Source of the DNA: RUG100 sp963542695 | GTDB lineage: Bacteria > Bacillota > Clostridia > Peptostreptococcales > Anaerovoracaceae | DNA: 64,000 nt | Reading direction: 5' to 3' | Assembly (NCBI GenBank): GCA_963542695.1 | Contig: CAUTYX010000005.1 | Span: 47,271-111,270 of the forward strand | Shown: positions 34,309 through 43,072 of the stretch, in pieces | How the letters are laid out: every line of letters starts with the position of its first letter | Numbering within the stretch: the stretch's first letter is position 1 | Position numbers and translations under genes: made by a program | Notes under the pieces: model-generated | Database searches by the model: none | What the model was told of the DNA's origin: nothing | The model's input: only the letters and a program-made list of their open reading frames with translations

Positions 34309-35091
34309 TTAATCCGTATCTGTGCATGTTTTTAGATGGTCGGTATAAATACGGCGAATGGCTTCGTATTCCCCTAGGCATCTTGGATCTACACGAACCT
34401 GGAATCCGGCAGCTTCCAGGCGGCTCTTCATAGAGGTTTCCGAATCTCCGCAAACTCCTTCCATAGCAGCGTCCCCTGCCACAAACATAAAAGGAGAAAC
34501 GGTTACTTTCTTAATATCGGTTTCCTTTAAATGTTTGATGACCGTGTCGATTTGCGGATAGGCATTAAAGGTTCCAACGTGAACATTTTTGTAGCCCAAA
34601 TCTTTAAAGGTGTAGTCCAGGGCACAGTAGACGGTGTTGCTGTAGTGCCGGCTTCCGTGACCGATGAGGCAGAGAGCCTCGTCTGCATCCATTCCTCTGT
34701 TATTCATGAGAGCATGACAGGTTCTGACCGTGTCTTCGTGGGATGTTAGAAGCGGTGTTCCGCACTGGACGGAAATAAAGTCTGCCTTGTGGGAAAAGAC
34801 CATTTGGCGAACGGCATCGTTTTCGGTACCGTTGAGAATATATGCCGGTTGTGCATATAAATGCGTTACCTCGTCCAATACCATTCGAGCCATTACTTCA
34901 CGAACGGCATAGACAGAATCATCGCCTTGCTGGCGCATTTCCTCTACCACAGTTTCGTTAGTCAAGGCACGATATACAATAAAGCCGGGATATAAGGCTT
35001 TGTAGTCATCTTCCAGCGGAATCAAATTCCGTCGCATCATGTCGGGATTGTTAACACCAAAGCTAATAGACAATATTGCTCTTTTCTTCAT
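34309..35091 (-). CDS. CbiK-like sirohydrochlorin chelatase, one catalytic His missing
   Basis: The 260-residue protein matches CbiK-type anaerobic cobaltochelatases along its length: LSISFGVNNPDM at the N-terminus, CGTPLLTSHEDTV, and LIGHGSRHYSN with the first catalytic His. The second active-site His, in VAGDHA of CbiK, is replaced: here the sequence is FMFVAGDAAMEGVCGD. I start at 35091, where GGGAG is well placed; the longer open frame to 35136 is not family-like. No other cobalamin or sirohaem gene is nearby. Metal specificity and activity are therefore uncertain. The gene is divergent from gdhA. Confidence 0.8.
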   Translation of the reverse strand: MKKRAILSISFGVNNPDMMRRNLIPLEDDYKALYPGFIVYRALTNETVVEEMRQQGDDSVYAVREVMARMVLDEVTHLYAQPAYILNGTENDAVRQMVFSHKADFISVQCGTPLLTSHEDTVRTCHALMNNRGMDADEALCLIGHGSRHYSNTVYCALDYTFKDLGYKNVHVGTFNAYPQIDTVIKHLKETDIKKVTVSPFMFVAGDAAMEGVCGDSETSMKSRLEAAGFQVRVDPRCLGEYEAIRRIYTDHLKTCTDTD

Positions 35092-35199
35092 GATTTCTCC
35101 CTTCGCTTCCCGCAGAAAATTTGAATTACTATCCACCTTTATAATACAACAAAGTAATATGAAAAGGCAATAAATTTGCTATTTTATTATCAAACTTTA

Positions 35200-35228
35200 T
35201 TGACAGTGTTTTTTGGGTTCTATATACT
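35200..35228 (+). promoter_or_regulatory. Promoter of gdhA
   Basis: A perfect TTGACA (35200-35205), 17 bases, then TATACT (35223-35228). The leader to the start codon is about 40 bases. Confidence 0.8.
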
Positions 35229-35274
35229 ATTTAATACAATAGTGAATAATTTTACCCAGTCAGGAGGGATAACT

Positions 35275-36609
35275 ATGCCATATGTAGATGATGTAATGGA
35301 ACTGGTCTTGCGGAGGAATCCGGGAGAGGCAGAATTTCACCAAGCCGTACGAGAATTTTTGGATTCCATTGCCCCTGTCATCAAGGTACATGAGGCGGAG
35401 TATAGAGAAACCAAGGTATTGGAACGAATTGTTGAGCCGGAGCGCAGCATCTCTTTCCGTGTTCCTTGGACAGATGACCATGGAAAACTCCATGTAAATC
35501 GAGGATATCGTGTGCAATTTAACAGTGCCATGGGTCCCTACAAAGGCGGTCTCCGTTTTCATCCGACCGTAAACAGAAGTATTTTGAACTTCTTGGCCTT
35601 CGAGCAGATTTTCAAAAACTCTCTTACAGGACTCTCCATTGGCGGCGGTAAAGGAGGCGCTGATTTCAATCCGAGAGGAAAATCCGATACAGAGGTAATG
35701 GCTTTTTGCCAAAGCTTTATGTCGGAGCTGTTCCATTATATAGGGCCGCGGGAAGATGTACCGGCCGGTGATATTGGCGTTGGTGCCAGAGAAGTCGGGT
35801 ATTTGTATGGACAGTATAAACGGTTAACCCGTCAGTATGAGGGAGTTCTTACAGGAAAAGGTCTTATGTGGGGTGGATCCCTTGCAAGAACCGAGGCAAC
35901 CGGTTATGGATTGGTTTATATTACAGAAGAAATGCTGCAGCATTTTGGTGATACCCTAAAGGGCAAGTGCGTATCTATTTCCGGATCCGGAAATGTAGCT
36001 ACCTATGCGGCAGAGAAGGCTATTGCCTTTGGTGCGACGGTTGTAACGGTTAGTGATTCTGATGGATATGTATATGATCCTGCCGGTATTGATGTAGAAT
36101 TAGTAAAAGAAATCAAGCAGGTGCGTCGTGGCAGAATCAAAGAATACGCAATAGAAAAGCCGGATGCGGAATATTTTGAAGACGACAACGTGTGGGAAGT
36201 GCCGGTAGATATGGCATTGCCGTGCGCTACTCAAAATGAATTGTCTTTGGAATCAGCTAAAAAGCTGGTGGCCGGTGGTGTCAAGGTGGTGGCAGAAGGT
36301 GCCAACATGCCTACCACCAGAGAAGCTACTGACTATTTGCTGGAGCAGGGAATCAGACTGTTGCCCGGGAAAGCATCCAATGCCGGTGGAGTAGCTGTAT
36401 CAGCTCTGGAAATGTCTCAAAATGCCATGCAAACGTATCGTAGCTTTGAAGATGTGGACAAACAGCTGCAACAGATTATGAAGAATATCTTCAAGCAGCT
36501 GGTCAGTGCATCGGAAGATTATCAAGTAGACGATAACTTTGTCATTGGAGCCAACATTGCCGGATTCCGTCGTGTTGTACAGGTGATGCAGGCACAAGGA
36601 TATGTATAA
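35275..36609 (+). CDS. gdhA: Glutamate dehydrogenase (hexameric, NADP-type length)
   Basis: This enzyme interconverts 2-oxoglutarate plus ammonia and glutamate. The 444-residue protein has FNSAMGPYKGGLRFHP, the catalytic-lysine region GGGKGGADFNPRGKSD, PAGDIGVGAREVGYLYG, and the nucleotide fold SGSGNVATYAAEKA. The start ATG 35275 follows CAGGAGGG; 33 upstream in-frame codons are not family-like and cover the promoter. Together with citrate synthase it links carbon and nitrogen metabolism. It is followed at three bases by cca. Confidence 0.95.
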   Translation: MPYVDDVMELVLRRNPGEAEFHQAVREFLDSIAPVIKVHEAEYRETKVLERIVEPERSISFRVPWTDDHGKLHVNRGYRVQFNSAMGPYKGGLRFHPTVNRSILNFLAFEQIFKNSLTGLSIGGGKGGADFNPRGKSDTEVMAFCQSFMSELFHYIGPREDVPAGDIGVGAREVGYLYGQYKRLTRQYEGVLTGKGLMWGGSLARTEATGYGLVYITEEMLQHFGDTLKGKCVSISGSGNVATYAAEKAIAFGATVVTVSDSDGYVYDPAGIDVELVKEIKQVRRGRIKEYAIEKPDAEYFEDDNVWEVPVDMALPCATQNELSLESAKKLVAGGVKVVAEGANMPTTREATDYLLEQGIRLLPGKASNAGGVAVSALEMSQNAMQTYRSFEDVDKQLQQIMKNIFKQLVSASEDYQVDDNFVIGANIAGFRRVVQVMQAQGYV

Positions 36610-36612
36610 ACT

Positions 36613-37965
36613 ATGAAAAATGCATTGTGGATTCCGAAAAAGGTGGAAAAAATACTCTCGGTGTTGGAAGGAAACGGGTTTGAATCCTATGTTGTTGGGG
36701 GCTGTGTTCGAGATTCTCTCTTAGGACGCAGCCCTAATGATTGGGATATTACTACAAAAGGAACACCGGAACAGGTAAAAGCTTGCTTTTCTAACAATCG
36801 TGTCATCAACACCGGATTAAAGCACGGTACGGTTACCCTTCTTTTAGATGGTGAACCTTTTGAAATTACCACATTTCGTCAAGACGGAGAATACCTTGAC
36901 TACCGTCGCCCTAAAGAGGTTTCTTTTGTTACCTCCATAAGGGAAGATTTGCAGCGGCGAGATTTTACGGTAAATGCTATGGCTTTCAGCCCCAAAAGGG
37001 GGCTTGTGGATCCGTTTAGCGGGCAAAAAGACCTAGAAAATAAAGTTATTCGCTGTGTTGGTCGGCCGGAAAAACGATTTCGTGAAGATGCGTTGCGGAT
37101 TATGCGGTGTCTTCGTTTTGCATCCCAACTGGGTTTTTCTATAGATAATGCTACTTTTGCAAAGGTTGAAGCTATGGCGGATTTGCTGCAACATATTGCG
37201 GCAGAACGCATTCAGGTAGAATTTGTAAAATTATTGTGCGGCACCGGTGCAAAGGATATTCTTGACCAAGGTCGCAATATTATTGCCGCATTTATTCCGG
37301 AAATCCGGGCTTCCTTTGATTGTTTGCAGGAAAATCCGTATCACATTTATGATGTATACCGGCATAGTATCCATGCGGTGGGGTATGTGGCACCAACACC
37401 GGTATTGCGATTGGCGGCTTTTTTTCACGATATTGGAAAGTCGGTCTGCAAATTCTTTGATGAAGATGGCATCGGCCATTTCTATTACCATGAACACAAA
37501 AGTGAGGACATTTGCCGAGCAGTAATGAACCGACTTCGCTTTGATAACAAAACAAAGAGCCGTGTTTGTCTGTTGGTAAAAAAACATGGCATTGTGTTTC
37601 AGCCTAATTGCCGCCAAGGTCGGCGGTTGCTGTCCCAGATGGGAGAAGAAGCTGTTTTTCAGTTAATTCAACTGGAACAGGCAGATGTAAAAAGTCAAAA
37701 TCCTAAATACAGTAAGGAACGTCTGGAGAGGATAGAAGTATTCAAGAAGGAAATCCGGCAGTTGCTGTTGGAACAGCAGTGTTTTTCGTTGCAAGATTTG
37801 GAAATCTCGGGAAGAGATTTACTGGAGGCAGGAATTCCGCAAGGTCCGCAGGTCGGAAGAATCTTGAAAAAATTGCTGGATATGGTGTTGGAGGAGCAGC
37901 TTCCAAACCAAAGAGATGTGCTCCTTGAATATGGAATGAAATTGCAGAATAAAGGGGAATTTTAG
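36613..37965 (+). CDS. cca: CCA-adding tRNA nucleotidyltransferase
   Basis: The 450-residue class II nucleotidyltransferase adds or repairs the tRNA 3' CCA end. Key parts are YVVGGCVRDSLLGRSPNDWDITTKGTPEQV (only the motif around GGCVRD and DWDIT needed), the template region RREDFTVNAMAF as RRDFTVNAMAF, and an HD domain with FFHDIGKSV. It follows gdhA closely. The encoded CCA in the tRNA-Glu and tRNA-Ser genes here suggests a repair role for those tRNAs at least. Confidence 0.92.
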   Translation: MKNALWIPKKVEKILSVLEGNGFESYVVGGCVRDSLLGRSPNDWDITTKGTPEQVKACFSNNRVINTGLKHGTVTLLLDGEPFEITTFRQDGEYLDYRRPKEVSFVTSIREDLQRRDFTVNAMAFSPKRGLVDPFSGQKDLENKVIRCVGRPEKRFREDALRIMRCLRFASQLGFSIDNATFAKVEAMADLLQHIAAERIQVEFVKLLCGTGAKDILDQGRNIIAAFIPEIRASFDCLQENPYHIYDVYRHSIHAVGYVAPTPVLRLAAFFHDIGKSVCKFFDEDGIGHFYYHEHKSEDICRAVMNRLRFDNKTKSRVCLLVKKHGIVFQPNCRQGRRLLSQMGEEAVFQLIQLEQADVKSQNPKYSKERLERIEVFKKEIRQLLLEQQCFSLQDLEISGRDLLEAGIPQGPQVGRILKKLLDMVLEEQLPNQRDVLLEYGMKLQNKGEF

Positions 37966-38010
37966 GGACATTACCGCTGTTATGGCCACCTCCTTTGAAG
38001 TAAAATTTTT

Positions 38011-38049
38011 ATTTTACCACTTATCAAACGGATTGAAAAGTGGTAAAAT
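38011..38049 (+). promoter_or_regulatory. carD promoter framed by an inverted repeat
   Basis: ATTTTACCACTT (38011-38022) and AAGTGGTAAAAT (38038-38049) are perfect complements. The right arm contains the -10 box TAAAAT (38044-38049) and a TTATCA -35 box (38021-38026) lies 17 bases upstream. The arrangement suggests a repressor site over the promoter; it could also end the cca transcript. Confidence 0.55.
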
Positions 38050-38073
38050 GAAAACGGATGGAGGTGTTTTTTA

Positions 38074-38577
38074 ATGTTCAAGGCGGGAGACATGGTCGTA
38101 TATGGAGGAACCGGTGTATGCCGTGTTCTAGGGGTTCTAATTCCTGAATTTGCGAAAAAACGGGGCACAGAATACTACGAGCTGGAACCAGTCTATGAAA
38201 GTGGTACAATCTATGCGCCGGTGGACAATCGAAGCATATTCATGAGGTATGTTATGGATAAAGACAAGGCCAACGAGATGATTGACGGCATTCCAAACAT
38301 CAAAGCAGAGGAATTTAAAGAACGCAGCACACAAAAGTTGTCAGAGCATTACAAGGAAAAGCTGAAAAACCAGGATTGCGAAGAGCTGTTTCGGGTGATT
38401 ATTTCAGCACATGCAAAGAAGGCTCGTGCAGAAGCGGCCAATCGTAAGTTCGGTCAAATTGATAAGAAGTTTATGAAAAAAGCGGAGAATCTTCTGTACG
38501 GGGAGTTGGCTGTAGCCTTGGATATAGACAGAACCGAGGTACGAGGATATATTCAGCAGCGAATTGATGAGGCATAA
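38074..38577 (+). CDS. CarD/CdnL-family transcription factor
   Basis: The 167-residue protein has an N-terminal RNA-polymerase-interacting domain (MFKAGDMVVYGGTGVCRVLG and EYYELEPVYESGTIYAPVDN, about 1-62) and a helical C-terminal DNA-binding domain ending in YGELAVALDIDRTEVRGYI. CarD/CdnL proteins stabilise promoter open complexes, mostly at rRNA promoters. GGAGG precedes the ATG. It is a single-gene unit with its own promoter and terminator. Confidence 0.88.
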   Translation: MFKAGDMVVYGGTGVCRVLGVLIPEFAKKRGTEYYELEPVYESGTIYAPVDNRSIFMRYVMDKDKANEMIDGIPNIKAEEFKERSTQKLSEHYKEKLKNQDCEELFRVIISAHAKKARAEAANRKFGQIDKKFMKKAENLLYGELAVALDIDRTEVRGYIQQRIDEA

Positions 38578-38630
38578 AGAGCGGCCGGTAAAGGTACAAC
38601 GGCAAAAAATATTAGCGATGAAATATAATG

Positions 38631-38657
38631 AAAGACGCGCCAATTGGTGCGTCTTTT
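38631..38657 (+). terminator. Terminator after carD
   Basis: AAAGACGC (38631-38638) pairs with GCGTCTTT (38649-38656). Confidence 0.8.
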
Positions 38658-38702
38658 GGTATACTTGGTGTAGTGCCCATTTGAATAATGGAGAGGTAAG
38701 AT

Positions 38703-40163
38703 ATGAAGAAGAAAGTGATTATTTCGGTGCTGGTGATCTTGGTGGTAGCACTGGCAGGTACCGGTGGGTTGATGTGGCATTACGTCAGCAAAGAAACCGG
38801 AAAAAACCCATCTGAGATCTTGGATAACATTTCAGTAGGACCCATCAGTGTCGGTGGTATGACCAAAGACCAAGCTGCCGAAGCGGTGGAACAGTACATT
38901 GAAAAAACTACCAATAACAAGCTGGTACTGGTGGCCGGAAAAAAGAATGTTTCGATTCCCTTTGCAAAAATGGAGATTGCATTTAAGGTGGATGACTCGG
39001 TACAGGAAGCGTACGACTTTGGTCGTACGGGAAATATCATTTCTCACTTTTTCGATGTTCGAAAACTAAAGAAAGAAAAGAAAGTTTTGCCGTTGAAAAA
39101 ATCCATAGACAAAGAGCGCATTACAAAACTTTTAAAAGCACGGGAAAAGCATTTGGTGGCTCGGGCCGAAAATGCGTATATTGTCCAGGAAAAAGGCAAG
39201 CCGGTGATTAAGAAAGAAGAAAAGGGTCACCGGCTGGAGTTTGAAAAATCCGTTGATACTATCAAAACAGCTGTGGAAGGAAAGTGGAATGGCAAGAACC
39301 AAAAGGTGAAATTGGCTGTGAAAACGGAATCACCGAAATATACAGCGAAGGATTTAGAAGGGAAAACCGATATTTTAGGAACCTATGAGACTTCTTACCG
39401 GGATAGTCCTCTGGGCCGTTGTCGTAATATCGAAAACGGAACCAAGTTAATTAACGGTACCTTTGTTGAACCGGGTAAAAGCTTCTCGGTGTACAAACAT
39501 GTGGCACCTTTTACACCGGAAAACGGGTACTTTCCGGCACCCACTATTCAAGGGGAAAAACACATCGATGATTACGGCGGCGGTATCTGTCAGGTGTCCA
39601 CTACATTATACAATGCAGTCATTCGTTCTGAGCTAAAGGTTAAAGAGCGGCACCATCATTCCCAGGCCATTTACTACGTGCCGCTGTCTGCTGATGCGGC
39701 TATTTCCGGCAATGAGTTGGACTTTAAGTTTATCAATAACAGCAAGGAACTGATTTACATTTCCGGCCAAGCCGGTGTTAAGGGGCGGACGTTGCGGTTT
39801 ACCATTTATGGACATGATTCACGCCCTAAAAACCGCACCATTGCTTTTGAAACAAGAAATGTGGCCACCTATGCTCCGGGACAAAAAATTGTTGGAAAAG
39901 ATCCCAATCTGCCGGTGGGCAGAACACGGATTAAAGAATACGGTGTCACCGGGTACCATGCGGAACTTTGGAAAATTATTAAGGTGGACGGGAAGATTAA
40001 AAAACAATACCGATTTAACAGCAGCTCGTATCAGGCCGTGGCTGCAAAAGTTGTAAAAGGCACCAAGAAAAAAGAGAAAAAGGACAAAAAGACAAGGGTA
40101 AGAAAAACAACCGAAAAAAGCCCTGATGGAGTCATTGGAATAAAATCCGTGGAAACGTTGTAG
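38703..40163 (+). CDS. VanW-family cell-wall protein
   Basis: The 486-residue protein has an N-terminal membrane anchor (about 5-27), a peptidoglycan-binding-4-like region (ISVGGMTKDQAAEAVEQYI and onward, to about 200) and a VanW domain (about 225-400) with YRDSPLGRCRNIENG, PGKSFSVYKH, and DYGGGICQVSTTLYNAV. The Cys in GGGICQVS is the conserved feature of the family. A long Lys/Thr-rich tail follows. The biochemical role of VanW domains is not established. Homologous proteins sit on the outer face of the membrane. GGAGAGG precedes the ATG. Confidence 0.87.
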   Translation: MKKKVIISVLVILVVALAGTGGLMWHYVSKETGKNPSEILDNISVGPISVGGMTKDQAAEAVEQYIEKTTNNKLVLVAGKKNVSIPFAKMEIAFKVDDSVQEAYDFGRTGNIISHFFDVRKLKKEKKVLPLKKSIDKERITKLLKAREKHLVARAENAYIVQEKGKPVIKKEEKGHRLEFEKSVDTIKTAVEGKWNGKNQKVKLAVKTESPKYTAKDLEGKTDILGTYETSYRDSPLGRCRNIENGTKLINGTFVEPGKSFSVYKHVAPFTPENGYFPAPTIQGEKHIDDYGGGICQVSTTLYNAVIRSELKVKERHHHSQAIYYVPLSADAAISGNELDFKFINNSKELIYISGQAGVKGRTLRFTIYGHDSRPKNRTIAFETRNVATYAPGQKIVGKDPNLPVGRTRIKEYGVTGYHAELWKIIKVDGKIKKQYRFNSSSYQAVAAKVVKGTKKKEKKDKKTRVRKTTEKSPDGVIGIKSVETL

Positions 40164-40172
40164 GAGGATCTA

Positions 40173-40457
40173 GTGGAAGAATTTAAAATTGTATACTATG
40201 GTGTGTATTTTGACGAAAAGGGAGAGGAAAACGGTCGGACCGGTGACATCACCGAAATCCATAAGGCGGCTGATGCCAAAAAGGCGGCTAGACTCTTTAT
40301 TCAATCCATCATTGACAGTGTTGCTGAAAAAGACAAAATCGACAACATTGAGCTGGTAATGGACGGAACCGGCAAATCCGATTGTGACATTAATTTGTGG
40401 CGTGAAGAAAAACTTGTCAAAGGATACCGTGTTGTTTCCATTGGTGAAAACCGGTAG
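40173..40457 (+). CDS. Small protein of unknown function
   Basis: This 94-residue acidic soluble protein starts with GTG 40173, supported by TAGGAGGA eight bases upstream and nine bases after the VanW stop. No motif was recognised; the predicted fold is alpha/beta (EEFKIVYYGVYFDEKG at the start). It is probably co-transcribed with the VanW gene. Confidence 0.65.
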   Translation: MEEFKIVYYGVYFDEKGEENGRTGDITEIHKAADAKKAARLFIQSIIDSVAEKDKIDNIELVMDGTGKSDCDINLWREEKLVKGYRVVSIGENR

Positions 40458-40490
40458 CGTCAGCACATCCGGTGATGATAGATGTAGACT

Positions 40491-41288
40491 ATGAAGTACA
40501 CGCAAATAATAAAGGCTGAATTTTTGCAGCGTCCCAATCGTTTCGTTGCGCTTTGTCGTGTCAACGGAGAAGACGTAAAAGTACACGTGAAGAATACCGG
40601 TCGATGCCGGGAACTTTTAATTCCCGGTTGCACTGTATATTTGGAAAACTTTGCCGGCCGCATGGGCACGCGAAAACTGCAATACTCTTTAATCGCAGTA
40701 GAGAAAGTGGTTGTAGAGAAGAACGTTGCCAACGATGTTGATGTCATGGGAAAGACTGATGTTACAAAAGAGGCAGACTTTCAGTTACCGGCAGGGGATA
40801 GCCGGTCTATTTTGATTAATATGGATTCCCAGGCTCCCAACCAAGTGGTAGAGGAAGCTCTAAAAAAAGAGACTATTGTTTTGCCTGAAATAGGGTCGTT
40901 GGCTACTGTTAAAAGAGAGCAGATTTTTGCCAATTCCCGCTTTGATTTTTATATTGCTGACAAAGACGGCCGAGAAGGATATGTAGAGGTAAAGGGTGTC
41001 ACGTTGGAAGAAGATGGCGTCGTTCGTTTTCCCGACGCACCCACAGAACGAGGTCGCCGTCACTTGGAAGAATTGATTACCGCCAAGAAACAGGGCTATA
41101 TGGTCTATGCAGTGTTTGTTGTGCAGATGGAAAAGGCTTTGTGGTTGGAACCCAATGACAGTACCCATAAAGCTTTTGGGGATACCCTCCGGCAAGCGAA
41201 AAAAGCCGGCGTCTACGTGCTGGCCTATACATGCTTCGTAAAGCCGGATGTATTGGAAATTGCAGCGCCACTGGAAGTACGATTGTAG
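40491..41288 (+). CDS. sfsA: SfsA-family nuclease-like protein
   Basis: The 265-residue protein starts with LQRPNRFVALCRVNGEDVKVHVKNTGRC and RELLIPG, the N-terminal nucleic-acid-binding fold of SfsA. It has the restriction-enzyme-like active-site stretch FDFYIADKDGREGYVEVKGVTLEEDGVVRFPDAPTERGRRHLEEL (conserved E-x-K and FPDAPT parts). SfsA is described as a DNA-binding protein or nuclease with an unclear role. The ribosome site is weak. It is convergent with tRNA-Glu across a shared terminator. Confidence 0.88.
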   Translation: MKYTQIIKAEFLQRPNRFVALCRVNGEDVKVHVKNTGRCRELLIPGCTVYLENFAGRMGTRKLQYSLIAVEKVVVEKNVANDVDVMGKTDVTKEADFQLPAGDSRSILINMDSQAPNQVVEEALKKETIVLPEIGSLATVKREQIFANSRFDFYIADKDGREGYVEVKGVTLEEDGVVRFPDAPTERGRRHLEELITAKKQGYMVYAVFVVQMEKALWLEPNDSTHKAFGDTLRQAKKAGVYVLAYTCFVKPDVLEIAAPLEVRL

Positions 41289-41321
41289 TGATTTTGTAAG
41301 GAACAGAAAAACGCAGAGAAT

Positions 41322-41354
41322 AGAAAAAAGCAACGGGTAATCTGTTGCTTTTCT
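41322..41354. terminator. Bidirectional terminator between sfsA and tRNA-Glu
   Basis: AAAAGCAAC (41326-41334) pairs with GTTGCTTTT (41344-41352), with A and T runs on both sides. Confidence 0.8.
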
Positions 41355-41364
41355 CGTATTCGTA

Positions 41365-41439
41365 TGGTACCCCGTACGGGAATCGAACCCATGATTCCGC
41401 CGTGAGAGGGCGGCGTCTTGACCGCTTGACTAACGGGGC
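41365..41439 (-). tRNA. tRNA-Glu (anticodon CTC)
   Basis: On the minus strand the acceptor stem is GCCCCGT/ACGGGGT, the T arm has GGGTTCGATTCCC, and the anticodon loop CTCTCAC gives CTC (reads GAG). CCA is encoded (41365-41367). The gene stands alone between sfsA and thrC. Confidence 0.95.
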
Positions 41440-41492
41440 GTATCAAAACAATTAGTATTATACCGTTAGTGGTGATATTTGTCTACTTTTAA

Positions 41493-41521
41493 TTGTAAAC
41501 ACAGGGCTTCTTTGTTAAAAT
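41493..41521 (+). promoter_or_regulatory. Promoter of thrC
   Basis: TTGTAA (41493-41498), 17 bases, TAAAAT (41516-41521). The leader is about 50 bases and shows no T-box or attenuator. Confidence 0.65.
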
Positions 41522-41573
41522 ACAGGGGTAGTAAATATGGGGACAAAAATAAAGGAAGTATGGGAGGCGTTAC

Positions 41574-43052
41574 ATGATACAGTATCAGAGTACCAGGGGA
41601 AGCAAAGAGACAAAAACCAGTGCCCAGGCGATTATTCAGGGGATTGGAGAAGATAAGGGGTTGTATATGCCAAGTGAGATTCCGGCGCTGCCTTTTACCT
41701 TTGAAGAAATGGTAGGAAAACCATATAAAGATGTGGCTTTCCGTGTTATGAAGGCTTTCTTTGAAGATTATACAGAGGAAGAACTGCAAGCTTGTATTGA
41801 TAGTGCTTATGACAGCAAGTTTGAAGAAGAGGAAATTGTGCCGGTAAAGAAAGCCGGTGATGCCTATTTCCTGGAGCTGTACCATGGACCGACGGCCGCT
41901 TTCAAGGATATGGCATTATCCATTTTGCCATACCTTTTGACTACCGCTATGAAGAAAGAAAATGAAACGCGCAAGGTTTGCATCTTGACAGCTACTTCCG
42001 GAGATACGGGAAAGGCGGCACTGGAAGGCTTTGCCGATGTGCCAGGAACAGAAATTGTCGTATTCTATCCAAACCAGGGAGTCAGCTTGGTGCAAGAGCG
42101 GCAGATGAGCACTCAGACCGGTGAAAATACCCATGTCTTTGCCATTAACGGCAACTTTGACGATGCTCAAACCGGTGTTAAAAACATCTTTAGCAATGCA
42201 AAGCTGGAAGAGCAGCTGACAGAGATTGGCATTACCTTGTCATCGGCCAATTCCATCAATATTGGCCGGTTGGTTCCCCAGGTAGCCTACTACGTGTTCG
42301 GTTATCTACGTCTTATAGAAAAAGGGGTTATTCAGGAGGGCGAATCCATTAATGTTGTGGTCCCAACAGGGAACTTCGGAAATATTTTGGCTGCGTACTA
42401 CGCCGGAAAAATGGGTATTCCGGTGAAGAAGTTTATCTGTGCCAGCAACGAAAACAAAGTTTTGACCGATTTCCTTAACACAGGCACCTATGACCTTCGT
42501 AGAGAGTTTTACCTGACCAATTCTCCTTCTATGGACATTTTGATCTCCAGTAATTTGGAGCGGTTGCTGTATCATTTAGCGGAAGAAAAAGGGGAAGAAG
42601 TCAGCCGACTGATGAAGGAGCTGGCGGAAGAAAAGCAGTATACTGTCAGCGATGCAATCAAGGCGGGTCTGAAAGATTTCTACGGTGGCTATGCCGATAT
42701 GGAAAAAACCGGCGAGACAATCGGTAAGCTATATAAGGAAGAAGGATATTTGGTAGACACCCATACAGCCGTTGCCTATCAAGTGTATGAAGATTATCGA
42801 AGGGAAACCGGGGATGAAACTCCGGCGTTACTGGCCAGCACGGCTTCGGCTTACAAATTTGCCGATAGTGTTTGCCAGGCGATTGGAATTGGAAAGGGAC
42901 AAGATGGATTTGCCTCTGTTGCCAAACTGGCGGAGGAAACCAATGTGCGCATTCCGGCAGGTCTAAAGGAACTGGATAAAAAAGAAATTCGCCATAAAGG
43001 TGTTGTGGATATAGATGCAATGCAGCAAGCTGTATTGGATTCATTGCAGTAA
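41574..43052 (+). CDS. thrC: Threonine synthase
   Basis: This PLP enzyme converts phosphohomoserine to threonine. The 492-residue protein starts YQSTRGSKETKTSAQAI, as in the longer fungal/bacterial class. It has ELYHGPTAAFKDMALS with the PLP lysine, LTATSGDTGKAALEG, and the glycine loop VVVPTGNFGNILAAYYA. GGGAGG precedes the ATG. It completes threonine synthesis together with hom; thrB is not in the window. Confidence 0.95.
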   Translation: MIQYQSTRGSKETKTSAQAIIQGIGEDKGLYMPSEIPALPFTFEEMVGKPYKDVAFRVMKAFFEDYTEEELQACIDSAYDSKFEEEEIVPVKKAGDAYFLELYHGPTAAFKDMALSILPYLLTTAMKKENETRKVCILTATSGDTGKAALEGFADVPGTEIVVFYPNQGVSLVQERQMSTQTGENTHVFAINGNFDDAQTGVKNIFSNAKLEEQLTEIGITLSSANSINIGRLVPQVAYYVFGYLRLIEKGVIQEGESINVVVPTGNFGNILAAYYAGKMGIPVKKFICASNENKVLTDFLNTGTYDLRREFYLTNSPSMDILISSNLERLLYHLAEEKGEEVSRLMKELAEEKQYTVSDAIKAGLKDFYGGYADMEKTGETIGKLYKEEGYLVDTHTAVAYQVYEDYRRETGDETPALLASTASAYKFADSVCQAIGIGKGQDGFASVAKLAEETNVRIPAGLKELDKKEIRHKGVVDIDAMQQAVLDSLQ

Positions 43053-43072
43053 CCACGAAAGGATGAGAGGAT

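Noticed and set aside
41440..41573. T-box or threonine attenuator before thrC
   Set aside because: The leader is only about 50 bases after the promoter and lacks a T-box sequence or leader peptide.
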